Numbered from the stretch's first letter, positions 43,105-53,504 are shown. The stretch is 64,000 nt of DNA from Vibrio plantisponsor (GCF_013041605.1 NZ_JABEQC010000001.1:1-64000); one strand, 5' to 3'. Numbers and translations are program-made. Notes: generated by a model from the letters alone, not told the origin.

Positions 43105-45936
43105 ATGGAAATCAAAACTCGATATCAACAACTGATAGATGTTCTGAAAACTGAAATCGACGAAGAACGCATTATCACTCAGGAAGCCCAAAGACTCGCT
43201 TACGGTACAGACGCCAGCTTTTATCGGCTTATTCCACAAGTAGTGCTGCGTCTGAATAGCCTTGAAGAGGTGGTATTCACCATTAAGAGCTGTGAGAAAT
43301 TAGCTTTACCTTTTACCTTCCGAGCGGCAGGTACGAGCTTGTCCGGCCAAGCCGTGTCAGACTCTGTACTGATTACCTTAACCGATGATTGGCGTAAGCA
43401 TCAGATCTTAGAACAAGGCGAAAAAATCCGTTTGCAACCGGGCGTGATTGGCGCAGACGCCAACAAATATCTCGCGCCTTTCCAACGCAAAATAGGCCCA
43501 GATCCAGCCTCGATAAACACCTGCAAAATTGGCGGTATTGCTGCAAACAATGCCAGCGGTATGTGCTGCGGCACCGCGCAAAATTCTTATCAAACTGTCG
43601 ATAATATGAAGGTGGTGTTTGCAGATGGTCTGGTGTTGGATACCAGTGATTCAAACAGCGTAGAAGTATTTAAGCAACAAAGAAGTGACCTTGTTTCTGG
43701 ACTAGAAACGTTAAGAAAAGAGACGCTGGCGAACAAAGAACTGAGCGATCGAATCAAGCACAAATATCGCTTAAAAAACACAACCGGCTACGCCCTTAAC
43801 ACACTGGTCGATTATGATGACCCGATTGATATCCTGAAACACCTGTTTATTGGATCTGAAGGTACACTCGGCTTTATCGCCGAAATTACCTATAACACTG
43901 TGGTCGAACACAGCTATAAAGCCTCTGCATTGCTGGTATTTGAAAATATCGAGCAAGCAAGCCAAGCCGTAATCACGTTAAAACAATCCCCCGTTGCTGC
44001 AGTTGAAATGATGGATGGCAGAGCGATGCGTTCTGTCGCCGACAAAGCGGGTATGCCTGATTTCATCAAGTCTCTCGATTTAGAAGCGGCGGCTTTGCTT
44101 ATTGAATCTCACGCTAGTCACCATAAAGCATTACAGCACCAATGCGGTGAAGTGATGGAGTCACTGAAAAACTTCAATATCATCGAATCGGTTCCTTTCA
44201 CCTCGGACGCCAATACTGTCTCAACTCTTTGGGGAATTCGTAAAGGCATGTTCCCTGCGGTCGGAGCGGTAAGAGAAGTGGGAACCACCGTTATTATCGA
44301 AGACGTCGCCTTCCCGATTGAAAATCTTGCCAACGGTATTCGCGACCTGCAAAAGCTTTTTGATAAATACCATTATCAAGAAGCGATCATTTTCGGCCAT
44401 GCGCTGGAAGGCAACCTGCATTTTGTCTTTACTCAAGGATTTGAACAGCAACAGGAAATCGAGCGATACGGAGCCTTTATGGATGACGTCGCAGATTTGG
44501 TTGCGGTGAAATACCAAGGTTCATTAAAAGCGGAACACGGTACGGGGCGAAACATGGCTCCGTATGTTGAACTCGAATGGGGTAAAGAAGGCTATGCATT
44601 GATGCAAAAAATCAAAGCCTTATTTGATCCAAACGGTTTGTTGAATCCTGGGGTAATCATCAACAGTAACCCCAAAGCGCACTTAGATAACTTGAAACTG
44701 ATGCCAGCGGCAGATGAACTTGTAGATCGCTGTATTGAATGTGGATTCTGCGAACCTGTTTGCCCTTCTAGAACGCTGACGTTGTCACCACGTCAACGTA
44801 TCGTTCTCTACCGTGAGCTTCGACGTCGACGCAAAAACGGAGAACAGGCATCAGCTGAAGAACTAAATAAAGTGTTCGAATACCAAGGTCTAGACACTTG
44901 TGCCGCAACCGGACTGTGCGCCGACCGATGTCCCGTTGGAATCAATACTGGCGATCTTGTAAAAAAACTGCGCAGTGCAAAATACGAAAAGTTCACACCA
45001 ATAGCACGTTGGACAGCAGATCATTTTTCCGCCACAACAGCGTTAACACGCTCTGCTTTAAAAATGAATAAGCTCGCTTCTGGAATCCTAGGTGAAACAT
45101 CGGTCAAACGTATTGTCGAAGGTACGCGAAAACTGACTCATGGGAAAACGCCTGTTTGGCTTGCAGAGATGCCGCAAGCAAACCGCTATCCGCTTGAGAA
45201 AGCGGCCAGTGACCTTCCGCAACGCGACAAGAAAGTGGTTTATCTTCCATCATGTGCCAGCCGTAGCATGGGGCAACAAACCGATGCGACAGATCAGCGC
45301 CCATTAACGGAAGTGACTCTTTCCATTCTCAATAAAGCCGGATACGAGGTAATTCTCCCTGACGATATTAATCAACAGTGCTGCGGGATGCCTTATGACA
45401 GTAAAGGTATGAGTGACATTGCCAATGATAAAGCTCATCAACTGGAAGAAGTACTATGGAAAGCCAGTCAGTTTGGTCGTTACCCAGTGTTAATGGATAC
45501 CAGTCCATGTGCTAAACGCAGCATTGAGAGGTTCACAAAACCGCTAAAAATTTACGAGCCTTCTGGGTTTGTAAGCCAATACTTGCTGGAACATCTCAGT
45601 ATCACGCCGAAGCAAGAAACCGTGATGCTGCATGTAACCTGTAGTTCGCGACGAATGGGGCTCACTAATGCGATGGCGAATCTCGCCAAAGCCTGTGTAA
45701 GCAACGTTGTCATACCGGAGCATATTGAATGCTGTGGTTGGGCGGGAGACAAAGGATTTACCACCCCAGAACTCAATGCAGCAGCGGTTCATCCACTCAA
45801 AGAGCAAGTACCTGAAGATTGCACAAGAGGATTCAGCAATAGCCGAACCTGTGAAATTGGCTTATCACATCACAGCGGAATCACCTATCAGTCGATTCTA
45901 TATCTGGTTGACGAGGTCTCCAGACCCATTTTATAA
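43105..45936 (+). CDS. FAD/Fe-S D-lactate (2-hydroxyacid) dehydrogenase
   Basis: The 943-residue fusion has an N-terminal FAD-binding_4 domain (PFTFRAAGTSLSGQAVSD, about 65-210), an FAD-linked oxidase C domain (FGHALEGNLHFVF...KAEHGTGRNMAPYVELEWG), two 4Fe-4S motifs (CIECGFCEPVCPSR and CAATGLCADRCPVG) and C-terminal CCG domains (QQCCGMPYDSKG and ECCGWAGDKGF). This is the YdiJ/Dld-II type. Placed behind lutABC, it probably oxidises D-lactate to pyruvate, so the cluster handles both isomers. D-2-hydroxyglutarate is an alternative substrate. Confidence 0.88.
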   Translation: MEIKTRYQQLIDVLKTEIDEERIITQEAQRLAYGTDASFYRLIPQVVLRLNSLEEVVFTIKSCEKLALPFTFRAAGTSLSGQAVSDSVLITLTDDWRKHQILEQGEKIRLQPGVIGADANKYLAPFQRKIGPDPASINTCKIGGIAANNASGMCCGTAQNSYQTVDNMKVVFADGLVLDTSDSNSVEVFKQQRSDLVSGLETLRKETLANKELSDRIKHKYRLKNTTGYALNTLVDYDDPIDILKHLFIGSEGTLGFIAEITYNTVVEHSYKASALLVFENIEQASQAVITLKQSPVAAVEMMDGRAMRSVADKAGMPDFIKSLDLEAAALLIESHASHHKALQHQCGEVMESLKNFNIIESVPFTSDANTVSTLWGIRKGMFPAVGAVREVGTTVIIEDVAFPIENLANGIRDLQKLFDKYHYQEAIIFGHALEGNLHFVFTQGFEQQQEIERYGAFMDDVADLVAVKYQGSLKAEHGTGRNMAPYVELEWGKEGYALMQKIKALFDPNGLLNPGVIINSNPKAHLDNLKLMPAADELVDRCIECGFCEPVCPSRTLTLSPRQRIVLYRELRRRRKNGEQASAEELNKVFEYQGLDTCAATGLCADRCPVGINTGDLVKKLRSAKYEKFTPIARWTADHFSATTALTRSALKMNKLASGILGETSVKRIVEGTRKLTHGKTPVWLAEMPQANRYPLEKAASDLPQRDKKVVYLPSCASRSMGQQTDATDQRPLTEVTLSILNKAGYEVILPDDINQQCCGMPYDSKGMSDIANDKAHQLEEVLWKASQFGRYPVLMDTSPCAKRSIERFTKPLKIYEPSGFVSQYLLEHLSITPKQETVMLHVTCSSRRMGLTNAMANLAKACVSNVVIPEHIECCGWAGDKGFTTPELNAAAVHPLKEQVPEDCTRGFSNSRTCEIGLSHHSGITYQSILYLVDEVSRPIL

Positions 45937-45990
45937 AAACGAATGAATAAAAACTAACGAATAGCAGCAAAGCTAGCTATTAGATAGATA

Positions 45991-46018
45991 GAAGCTAACC
46001 ATTTATTTGGTTAGCTTC
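45991..46018. terminator. Hairpin between dld and the thioesterase
   Basis: The 10-bp stem GAAGCTAACC/GGTTAGCTTC lies between converging genes; the U-run is weak. Confidence 0.6.
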
Positions 46019-46022
46019 TCAT

Positions 46023-46442
46023 TTAATGATGCTCTGCGAGCTTTGAAGCAATAAACTTTCCATTGGCAGACACACGTGTATCTTGCCCAACTTTCAAATA
46101 CGCTTTTAAGAAATAGATACCTCGCTTCACCGTCAACAACTCGCCAATAACCTTGACTTGATCACCGACTTTGATCGGGCTGTGATAGCGCACATCTAGC
46201 TGAGCAGTTAATGCGGTAATTTGTTGGCTAAGCAAACAATGCGTCATTGCTGCATCGAGCAACGAACTCGCAATTCCTCCATGCAACAAACCAAAGTAAC
46301 CCTGATGCCGAGGTAACACCGTAAAATCACTCTGCACGGTATGGTCCTGTTTCACCTTGAATTCCGCGCCCAAAGAGTAGTAATTGTTTTCTTCTTTACC
46401 ACACACTGCACACATGACATGTGATTTATGGAAATGCTTCAT
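46023..46442 (-). CDS. PaaI-type hotdog thioesterase
   Basis: The 139-residue protein has a hotdog fold of the PaaI/YdiI class: GYFGLLHGGIASSLLDAAMTHCL is the active-site helix region (HGG...D), followed by LDVRYHSPIKVGDQVKVIGEL. It would hydrolyse acyl-CoA; the substrate is unknown. An N-terminal CxxC pair (CAVCG) is unusual for the family. Confidence 0.85.
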   Translation of the reverse strand: MKHFHKSHVMCAVCGKEENNYYSLGAEFKVKQDHTVQSDFTVLPRHQGYFGLLHGGIASSLLDAAMTHCLLSQQITALTAQLDVRYHSPIKVGDQVKVIGELLTVKRGIYFLKAYLKVGQDTRVSANGKFIASKLAEHH

Positions 46443-46869
46443 ATCAATACGTTCCTAACTTTCTGACATGTAAATGATAAATAGCATATGCTATTTAAAG
46501 GCATCACAGTTTTCGGTAATCATTGTTTACTCGGAAAATTTTTTGGCATCAGCTTCAATCAATCGACCAAAACGTGACCCAATAACTTTACAGAGCCACA
46601 AAAGTTACATAATTATGGTCTAAACTTACTTTGTTTTCGTTTGAGTGTGCGTGCTTTCACTTAATTTGAAATATTCGCTAGTTTATTACGGGTACTTGCG
46701 TTATGATGCGCGCGTCCAATCGATTCACGCTCGATAGGTTGTGCGAAGGAAACCTTCCGGTACTAGCGTTTAGCCAGTTATATGTAGAAGCATTTTGTTC
46801 AAACGTCACCTAAGTAATAAGCGCCTTCTTTTGGCTAAATAGATTAATTTTTTAAGATTTGGAGACATC
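46443..46869. other. Intergenic region with the leader of the second cold-shock gene
   Basis: The 427 bases hold no supported gene. A TATGAT (46702-46707) with a weak -35 would give a leader of about 155 bases, like cspA. A GGAAACCTTCC hairpin (46747-46759) lies within it. Confidence 0.5.
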
Positions 46870-47079
46870 ATGTCTAACACTACTGGTACCGTTAAATGGT
46901 TTAACGAAACTAAAGGTTTTGGTTTCATCGCTCAAGATAACGGCGGCGCAGACGTATTCGTACACTTCCGTGCAATCACTGCAGAAGGTTTCAAAACTCT
47001 GAAAGAAGGCCAAAAGGTTTCTTTCACTGTTGAAAACGGCCAAAAAGGCCCACAAGCTGCTAACGTAACTGTTATCTAA
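46870..47079 (+). CDS. Cold-shock protein, CspA family (second copy)
   Basis: The 69-residue protein has RNP1 KGFGFI and RNP2 DVFVHF and begins [19 protein letters not shown]. It differs from the copy at 28805 at about a third of positions in the second half. A long leader and TTTGGAGACATC ribosome site precede it. It acts as a cold-induced RNA chaperone. Confidence 0.95.
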   Translation: MSNTTGTVKWFNETKGFGFIAQDNGGADVFVHFRAITAEGFKTLKEGQKVSFTVENGQKGPQAANVTVI

Positions 47080-47107
47080 GCTTGCTTACAATCTTCGGAT
47101 TGACGTG

Positions 47108-47140
47108 AAAAGGTCGCTATATGCGGCCTTTTGTGTTTTT
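47108..47140 (+). terminator. Terminator of the second cold-shock gene
   Basis: AAAAGGTCGC pairs with GCGGCCTTTT (one G-U), followed by TTGTGTTTTT. Confidence 0.75.
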
Positions 47141-47177
47141 GTTGTCTCCTAATTTCGCTACACATTAGAGGAACCCA

Positions 47178-47774
47178 ATGCGTACTTTTGTTCTTAGAGC
47201 ACGTTCAGCCCCAACCGATAGTCAAAAACTGCAAGCTGAAGTGGGTGGCAAAGCCCACGCGGAAATTCTTGCACACGGTATTATGAACGCGATTTTCACC
47301 GCTCAGTCGCACCGTGAAGATGCTGTTATTCACCTCGTGCTGGAAAGTACCCAAGACTACTCGCGCACCATCACTATTGATGCGAACACCATCAGCGATG
47401 TAGGCGGTTTCCACGAGTCGGCGTTAATTGCTCTGTTGGTCAAAGCATTGGATAAATCTCTTGGTATGACCAAAGAACAAATTCGCGAAGTTCAACCTGG
47501 TCTAACGGTACAGACAATCAGTTTCGAAGCCTTAGTCACTAAGCTGGCTGATACACACTCTATGTATATGATGGATAAAAAAGGCGAATCCATTCGTACC
47601 ATCGACATTGGTCCGAACCCTTGCTTCCTTCTGACTGATCATATTCCTATGCCGAAGAAAACCGGTAATTCGCTGAAACGGTTAGGCGTTGAAAAACTCA
47701 GCCTAGGTCCAAAAATGCTATTTGCTTCCCAATGTATTACGCTTATTCACAACGAACTTGATATGCGTGAATAA
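47178..47774 (+). CDS. TrmY-like tRNA pseudouridine N1-methyltransferase
   Basis: The 198-residue protein matches the COG1901/DUF358 TrmY family, SPOUT methyltransferases that make m1-pseudouridine-54 in archaeal tRNA. Matching parts are the N-terminal MRTFVLRARSAPTDS, an AEILAHGIMNAIF helix, GGFHESALIALLVKALDKSLG and the C-terminal cofactor loop region (FLLTDHIPMPKK...LGVEKLSLGPKMLFASQCITLIHNELD). Such genes are scattered in Vibrio; their substrate in bacteria is not settled. GAGGAACCC precedes the ATG. Confidence 0.85.
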   Translation: MRTFVLRARSAPTDSQKLQAEVGGKAHAEILAHGIMNAIFTAQSHREDAVIHLVLESTQDYSRTITIDANTISDVGGFHESALIALLVKALDKSLGMTKEQIREVQPGLTVQTISFEALVTKLADTHSMYMMDKKGESIRTIDIGPNPCFLLTDHIPMPKKTGNSLKRLGVEKLSLGPKMLFASQCITLIHNELDMRE

Positions 47775-47783
47775 AGGTAAATC

Positions 47784-48167
47784 ATGGCGCACTCTGACAG
47801 CGAAGAAATGCTTACTGGCCGCTGCCACTGCGGGAATGTAATGCTAACCATTCCCTACCCTTCAAAAACAGCCACTGAATGTAACTGTTCCATTTGTTCA
47901 CGTTACGCTTCAATTTGGGGGTATTTCAAACAGTCGCAGGTCACTATCTCGATAAAAGAGTGCGGAGTGGAAAGCTACAGTTGGGGTGACAAAGAAATTC
48001 TCTTCTGCCGTTGCAAAAACTGTGGCTGCATTACTCATTATTCATCAGCGAGCAAATCTGACAACGATCGGCTCGCTGTTAACTACCGCATGTTCAACCC
48101 AACTCTGCTAAACAACATTAAAATTCGAAATTTTGATGGCGCAGATAGCTGGACCTACCTTGACTAA
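47784..48167 (+). CDS. GFA-domain zinc protein
   Basis: The 127-residue protein has the GFA (glutathione-dependent formaldehyde-activating enzyme) zinc pattern: GRCHCGNVML, TECNCSICSRYA and FCRCKNCGCITHY. The zinc-cysteine rich fold is clear, but formaldehyde activity is unproven for most members. It starts nine bases after the TrmY-like gene and is probably cotranscribed. Confidence 0.85.
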   Translation: MAHSDSEEMLTGRCHCGNVMLTIPYPSKTATECNCSICSRYASIWGYFKQSQVTISIKECGVESYSWGDKEILFCRCKNCGCITHYSSASKSDNDRLAVNYRMFNPTLLNNIKIRNFDGADSWTYLD

Positions 48168-48411
48168 AATGTATCTCAGACGGTTTGATATGATCCGATG
48201 TCAGACCAGTACTACAAATTTAGTGAGATATATCCCGTTTTAACACTACATGCTGTTTGCGTATTGCATTTTTAATTTGGCATGCGTATAAGATGAGCAA
48301 ATAATAATCATAAACCCTACAACAATAATTAAGTACGCGACGTCTTTTAACCACAAATCTCGTCAAACGCTAGGTGTACATTTTTGAATTATTTTTAGGG
48401 TGCTCAACACA

Positions 48412-49968
48412 ATGCGTATTAATAAACCTGTTACACAAAAAGAAGTCCTTTACCCTCCTCATTACAACCTACTCTCTATTACTCAACCGGATAGCCATAT
48501 TACTTATGCCAGCGCAGAGTTTTGTGAAGTCGCTGGATACAGCCTAGAAGAGATGGTTGGTCAACCTCATAACTTGGTTCGCCATCCGGATATGCCAGAA
48601 GCAGCATTTCAGGACATGTGGTCACATTTAAAGAAAGGCCAATCTTGGATGGGATTGGTTAAAAACCGAACTAAATCTGGTGATCACTACTGGGTTGATG
48701 CTTTTGCTTCGCCAATTATTGAAAATGGTAAGACTGTCGAATACCAATCCGTCCGCCTGTCACCTAATCGTGAGCATGTTGAGAATGCGGAAAAGGTGTA
48801 CGCACAGATCCGCGCTAACAAAACGCCCTGGCAGCTCAAGTTACCTAGAACGCGTTTATGGCAGCGTATGACAGTAGGATTTCTTGGCGCCGCAGTCATT
48901 GCAGCCGCAGTTGATCATTTCTTGGCAGGTGCTGGTGTCCCAATAATGCTGCTACTAAGTATCTTGACCAGCTACACCTTAACTCGTCGTTTAGAAATAG
49001 TGACGGAAACGGCACGCAAAGTGTTTGATAATCCATTAATGGAACTTGTTTACAACAAGCGAGTGGATGACATTTCTGAAATTCAGCTAGCGCTGAAAAT
49101 GCGCCAGTCTGAATTAAATGCGGTAGTCGGTCGAATTCAGGACTCGAACTTGCAATTGGTTGAAGCGGCTAAAGTTTCGTCCGTAAACTGCAACCACACG
49201 GCTGACAACTTAGATGGCCAATCGCGTGAAACTGAGCAAGTGGCGACAGCGATTACTGAAATGAACTCAACCGCCAACGAAATTGCAAGCAATGCACAAG
49301 CCGCATCTGCCGCCGCAAACAGTGCCCAGACAGCAGCAAGTGAAGGCATGGATTCTGTCGAAGATACTGTGGGTTCGATTATTCAGCTAGCCAAACAGCT
49401 AGATTCGGCCACCACTGTTATCGAAAAACTCTCTGCTCAAAGTGCAACCATCGGTCAGGTTATCGAAGTCATTCAGAGTGTTTCGGATCAGACCAATCTT
49501 CTTGCACTAAACGCTGCAATTGAAGCAGCTCGAGCAGGAGAACAAGGTCGAGGATTCGCCGTAGTTGCTGATGAAGTCCGCAAACTGGCGCAACGCAGTT
49601 CAGAATCCAGCAGTGAGATACAAAGTATTGTTCAGACTATTCAGAGCAGTACACGTGAAGCGGTGGAAGCCATCAGTCAAGGTAACTCGCTTTCACAAAG
49701 TTGTGTGAACAGTGCAAATGATTCTGGTGACAAACTTAAAGCTCTACTGGCGCAAATGGCCGACATTGCTCAGAGAAACGAACATATAGCGACAGCGGTA
49801 GATGAAATGGCACGCGTAACGGAAAGCATGAATGTAAGTGTGCAGTCTATCAGCGACGGTTCAGCCGCTACTTTATTGCTAGCAAATGACACCCATGAGC
49901 AGTGTAAGGCATTGGTAACAAACCTGGATTCACAGGGTTCTCTGGTTAAACAGTTTAGACGTTTATAG
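48412..49968 (+). CDS. Aer-like PAS chemoreceptor
   Basis: The 518-residue methyl-accepting protein has an N-terminal PAS domain ([44 protein letters not shown], about 25-125), a membrane hairpin (about 155-190), and a signalling domain with the conserved tip [38 protein letters not shown]. It resembles Aer, which senses redox via FAD bound to PAS, and signals to CheA/CheW. I start at ATG 48412; GTG 48400 is possible. Confidence 0.92.
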   Translation: MRINKPVTQKEVLYPPHYNLLSITQPDSHITYASAEFCEVAGYSLEEMVGQPHNLVRHPDMPEAAFQDMWSHLKKGQSWMGLVKNRTKSGDHYWVDAFASPIIENGKTVEYQSVRLSPNREHVENAEKVYAQIRANKTPWQLKLPRTRLWQRMTVGFLGAAVIAAAVDHFLAGAGVPIMLLLSILTSYTLTRRLEIVTETARKVFDNPLMELVYNKRVDDISEIQLALKMRQSELNAVVGRIQDSNLQLVEAAKVSSVNCNHTADNLDGQSRETEQVATAITEMNSTANEIASNAQAASAAANSAQTAASEGMDSVEDTVGSIIQLAKQLDSATTVIEKLSAQSATIGQVIEVIQSVSDQTNLLALNAAIEAARAGEQGRGFAVVADEVRKLAQRSSESSSEIQSIVQTIQSSTREAVEAISQGNSLSQSCVNSANDSGDKLKALLAQMADIAQRNEHIATAVDEMARVTESMNVSVQSISDGSAATLLLANDTHEQCKALVTNLDSQGSLVKQFRRL

Positions 49969-49995
49969 CTGGCGTTTATAAAATCTGAACTCAGT

Positions 49996-50027
49996 AAAAG
50001 GTCTAGCTCAATAGCTAGACCTTTTTT
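49996..50027. terminator. Bidirectional terminator between the chemoreceptor and the binding protein
   Basis: The 13-bp stem AAAAGGTCTAGCT/AGCTAGACCTTTT with a four-base loop has flanking T-runs. Confidence 0.8.
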
Positions 50028-50069
50028 CCATGCACAACATCCTATTTGGGATTGAGGAGCTTGAGAAAC

Positions 50070-50972
50070 TTAAATACCCAACAAAGTTTTAAGATCTTGA
50101 ACCATAATTTCTGTCGCTCTTACCCCACCCATCGATATATACCAAGCGTTTAGGCTTAAATAAACGATCTGATCCTTTTGAAACGCGATGGTTTGTTTTA
50201 CTAACTCATTGTCAAACATTTCACGTGTTTGTTCAGATTTAGCGTCTCTTAACTTTTCCCCATCAATGATAAACAGATAATCGGGATTCACTTCTCTAAT
50301 GAACTCAAACGAGACAAGGTCGCCATGACCGTTGGTTTTCATTTTCTGAGCATCTGTTTGCTGGAAACCAAAGTCATGATACAGCGACGAAAAACGAGAC
50401 TTTTCTGAAAACGCGGTTACGTTGCCACCAAAATTCATCACGGTAAGCGATTTCGCAGGATGTTGTGCATTAAATGCTTTTATCGCTTTGAAATCTTTAT
50501 CGATTCGGGAAATGATCTCTTCTACTTTCTCTGAAACCTCAAAAATTCGACCAATAATACGCCACTGTTCTTGAGTACTTTCCCAGTATCCATCAGTAGC
50601 ATGAGGACTCAGTACTACCATAGGTGCAATCTCAGAAAGCTTTTGATAATTACCAGCCATTCGAGGCCCCGTGATAATCAAATCCGGTTTTTGCGTATAG
50701 ATATCTTCGTAGCTTGGTTCAAACAAGGTTCCTGCAGAGGGGTAATCACCTTCCGTGTACTTTTTTAAGTAGTCGGGTTGATAATCATGGTTGACGGCAA
50801 CAGGCGTAATTCCGAAATAATCCAGCATATCCAATGCGCCAGCCCCGATGACTACAACTCTCTGCGGTTTAGTTTCGATGACCGTGGTACCTGCAACATG
50901 CTCTATAGTGACTGTTTTTGCATGGGCGGATAAGGAAGCGAACAGTAAACAAAATAACGATAACGCTTTCAT
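50070..50972 (-). CDS. Siderophore ABC-transporter substrate-binding protein
   Basis: A 300-residue class III periplasmic binding protein of the FatB/CeuE/VctP type. It has a signal peptide (MKALSLFCLLFASLSAHA) and the domain pattern PQRVVVIGAGALDMLDYFGI...YPSAGTLFEPSYEDIYTQKPDLIITGPR. It binds ferric siderophore delivered by the TonB receptor encoded just upstream. I start at ATG 50972, after AGAGGTCACG. No permease or ATPase gene accompanies it here. Confidence 0.88.
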   Translation of the reverse strand: MKALSLFCLLFASLSAHAKTVTIEHVAGTTVIETKPQRVVVIGAGALDMLDYFGITPVAVNHDYQPDYLKKYTEGDYPSAGTLFEPSYEDIYTQKPDLIITGPRMAGNYQKLSEIAPMVVLSPHATDGYWESTQEQWRIIGRIFEVSEKVEEIISRIDKDFKAIKAFNAQHPAKSLTVMNFGGNVTAFSEKSRFSSLYHDFGFQQTDAQKMKTNGHGDLVSFEFIREVNPDYLFIIDGEKLRDAKSEQTREMFDNELVKQTIAFQKDQIVYLSLNAWYISMGGVRATEIMVQDLKTLLGI

Positions 50973-51026
50973 ACGTGACCTCTGATGATTATGAGCGCGG
51001 CTCTGGCGCCCATTCATATTGATTAG

Positions 51027-53099
51027 TTAAAAGAAAAGTTCTAACGAAGCACCGACAGTTCTCGGTGTTTGACGAAGAGGTTCATTGATGTAGCGTTTAT
51101 CTCCGATATCCGTAACGCTGTTGTCATTGAACAAGTTTTGGGCGAAGAGGTTCGCTCGACCATTTTTAAACACATAAGATATTTGAGTATTCACAATCCA
51201 TTTAGGATCAATTCTCAAGCTTTCATCGTTAGACAGATCGGAATAGTAAGCGCCGGTGTAATTGGCATTGGCACTTGCTTCAAACCCATCAGAGAAGTGA
51301 TACAAAGCACTTAGGCTGGCTGAAAATGCGGGTGCTCGTGGCAGTTCTTTGTTCTCACCGCCTTCAGCAACCGTCTGTGTGTAGTCCGTTTTAAGCAAAC
51401 CGACTGCAGCCATCAGTTCTAAATCGGCTGTCGCCATCCAGTCAACAGCAACCTCTGCTCCATAAGTTTTTGCATCATCAAGATTTTGGACTAATACATA
51501 CCCATCAGCTTGGCTCTGTTGAATTTGCATGCCATCGTAATCGTTGTAGAACCAGTTAGATGTTAGGGTAACCGTTCCGTCAGCTAGGCCATGACGTGTG
51601 TAAAATTCGTAATTCCAAACATACTCTTCATCGAACTCATAAGCTTTCATCGGCGCCCTGCCGTTACTAGTATTAAAGCTCACACCAGCACCGCCGTTGT
51701 TGTAACCTTTACCGGCTTTAAATCCGATGGTTTGGTTGAGTTCAGGACGATATGCCACCTCTAACTTAGGTAAGAACACTGAGACATCTTCATCGGAGTC
51801 AATCGTAAATCGAGGCTTAAGATCCGCTTGACGTGTTTTGTTTTCTTGCTCGAAGCGCCCTGCAAATGTCACATCAAACATAGGAGTGATTCGGTACGTT
51901 GCTTCACCGAAAGCGGAGGCGGTTTTGGTTTCTCCTCCCATAGGGAAGCCTCTACCTGAAGAAAGGAATTCATCATCTTGATCAGAGCTAAAATAACGAA
52001 ATCCAAATAACCCACTTAAATTGCTCTGTTCAGTGTGGTAGCGAACCAATGGTTCAACAGAAAGCTCATTTCCTTCAGTAGTAAAATCAGCATGATTTTC
52101 GCCAGGTTGAGTAATACGTTCATACTCAAATTCGGTAACGATCAGACGGTTTTCAAAAGTGAAAGCATCGTTGAGTTGCCATTCGACATTCCAAATACCA
52201 TTGGTGGATTTAGTCTCGTATACCGCCCGCTCTTTTACATAGTTCATCCCGATGTCGTTTTCAGACTGCGGCGAACGAGTGTCACTAAAATCAACAGCTA
52301 AAACAGAAGAAAGACCTTGGAACTTATCTGGCTCGATTAACAACTTTGCTCTTGCCACTGTCGTTTCAACTCTTCGGCTATCACCAGCCGGCTCATATGA
52401 AGCCAAAGGCAAAGCAGTAAGACGTTTTTGCTGATCAACACTCAGTCTAAAAGCAAGTTGGTCTTGGACAATAGGTGTGTTAACGACAATGGAGTTCTGT
52501 GAGTAACCGTGTTCTCCGTAACCACTTTTAACGCGCGTTTCAAATTCATGAACAGGATCGTTAGACTTAATCACTATTGCGCCAGCCGAAGAGTTTCTCC
52601 CCTGAACATAACTTTGAGGGCCTAAGTGAACCTCGACTTGCTCAATATCCCATAGAGAACGAGGGCCAAAAGCAATTTCAGAATATGTTAAAGAGCGACC
52701 ATCGATAGAGAGATTCAACCTTGGTGCGGTTCCGGCAAAACTGGCGATACCGCCTACCGAAGGGCCAGAGCCATCAACCCCACGAATCGAAGGTAAGCTA
52801 TTTCCTTGACCTACATCGACCATATTTGGTGTGAGCTGCAGTAAATCATCAAGCTGAGTTGCATTTGGCGTAGACTCAAGAGTGCTTTCATCATAAACAC
52901 GTACACTCGAACTCGTTTCAAAAATCGTTCTTTCTACTTTTTCACCGATTACGGTAACGACTTCTGTTTGCTTTACTGAAGTATCTTTGGCCAGAGCTTG
53001 AGTATTGAAAAGAATGCTTGAAATACTTACAGCTAAGATTGTTTTCATTGCTGGGCTACCAGCATTTATTTGAACCTCATTTTGGCGTCGCGATGCCAT
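51027..53099 (-). CDS. TonB-dependent siderophore receptor
   Basis: The 690-residue outer-membrane receptor imports ferric siderophores. It has a signal peptide (about residues 18-37), a TonB-box-like EVVTVIG, a plug domain (TPNATQLDDLLQLTPNMVDVG...PSIRGVDGSG...GRSLTYSEIAF) and a 22-strand barrel ending in ASLELFF. I start at ATG 53099 (MASRRQNEVQ) because GGAGATTAA lies before it; ATG 53048 (MKTILAVSISS) is an alternative. A consensus Fur box lies upstream and the binding-protein gene is 54 bases downstream. Confidence 0.92.
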   Translation of the reverse strand: MASRRQNEVQINAGSPAMKTILAVSISSILFNTQALAKDTSVKQTEVVTVIGEKVERTIFETSSSVRVYDESTLESTPNATQLDDLLQLTPNMVDVGQGNSLPSIRGVDGSGPSVGGIASFAGTAPRLNLSIDGRSLTYSEIAFGPRSLWDIEQVEVHLGPQSYVQGRNSSAGAIVIKSNDPVHEFETRVKSGYGEHGYSQNSIVVNTPIVQDQLAFRLSVDQQKRLTALPLASYEPAGDSRRVETTVARAKLLIEPDKFQGLSSVLAVDFSDTRSPQSENDIGMNYVKERAVYETKSTNGIWNVEWQLNDAFTFENRLIVTEFEYERITQPGENHADFTTEGNELSVEPLVRYHTEQSNLSGLFGFRYFSSDQDDEFLSSGRGFPMGGETKTASAFGEATYRITPMFDVTFAGRFEQENKTRQADLKPRFTIDSDEDVSVFLPKLEVAYRPELNQTIGFKAGKGYNNGGAGVSFNTSNGRAPMKAYEFDEEYVWNYEFYTRHGLADGTVTLTSNWFYNDYDGMQIQQSQADGYVLVQNLDDAKTYGAEVAVDWMATADLELMAAVGLLKTDYTQTVAEGGENKELPRAPAFSASLSALYHFSDGFEASANANYTGAYYSDLSNDESLRIDPKWIVNTQISYVFKNGRANLFAQNLFNDNSVTDIGDKRYINEPLRQTPRTVGASLELFF

Positions 53100-53206
53100 A
53101 TTTAATCTCCATATTTGCCACAATTAATGTGGATTCGAATAGCAAGCAGGCTGCTTGTCTGAATTTTCCGGACATGAAGATAATGAGCACCAAGATGCTT
53201 ATCAAA

Positions 53207-53221
53207 TGATAATTATTATCA
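53207..53221. promoter_or_regulatory. Fur box of the siderophore receptor
   Basis: TGATAATTATTATCA is a perfect 7-1-7 Fur core, 108 bases before the receptor start. It should mediate iron repression of the receptor and binding-protein operon. Confidence 0.88.
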
Positions 53222-53504
53222 TTACATTATCACTCGTAACAATGATTTATCTGACTTGCAACGCAAGTAGTTTTGTGAAAGCCATATTCGACTCCACTTA
53301 GGTGACAAAAGGAAAATTAGATAAAACGCTACACAAAGGCGCAGCTATTGGAATAGCGCATGAAGCGTCATAAAATCAGATAGTTAGCTTAAGCCTGCAA
53401 TCACTAAAAGCATTTGTTGGCTTTTCAAGGTACCAATAGCGGCGCCATTGGCTCATAATGAACGTCATTAACATTCTTAAAACAACGAAGATCATAATTC
53501 ACTA
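53222..53504. other. Intergenic region before the MATE gene
   Basis: About 280 bases with no supported gene; it should hold the MATE promoter. No strong signal besides the adjacent Fur box was recognised. Confidence 0.4.

Noticed and set aside
45707..45946. Plus-strand frame inside the dld gene
   Set aside because: It is an out-of-frame shadow of a well-conserved Fe-S protein.
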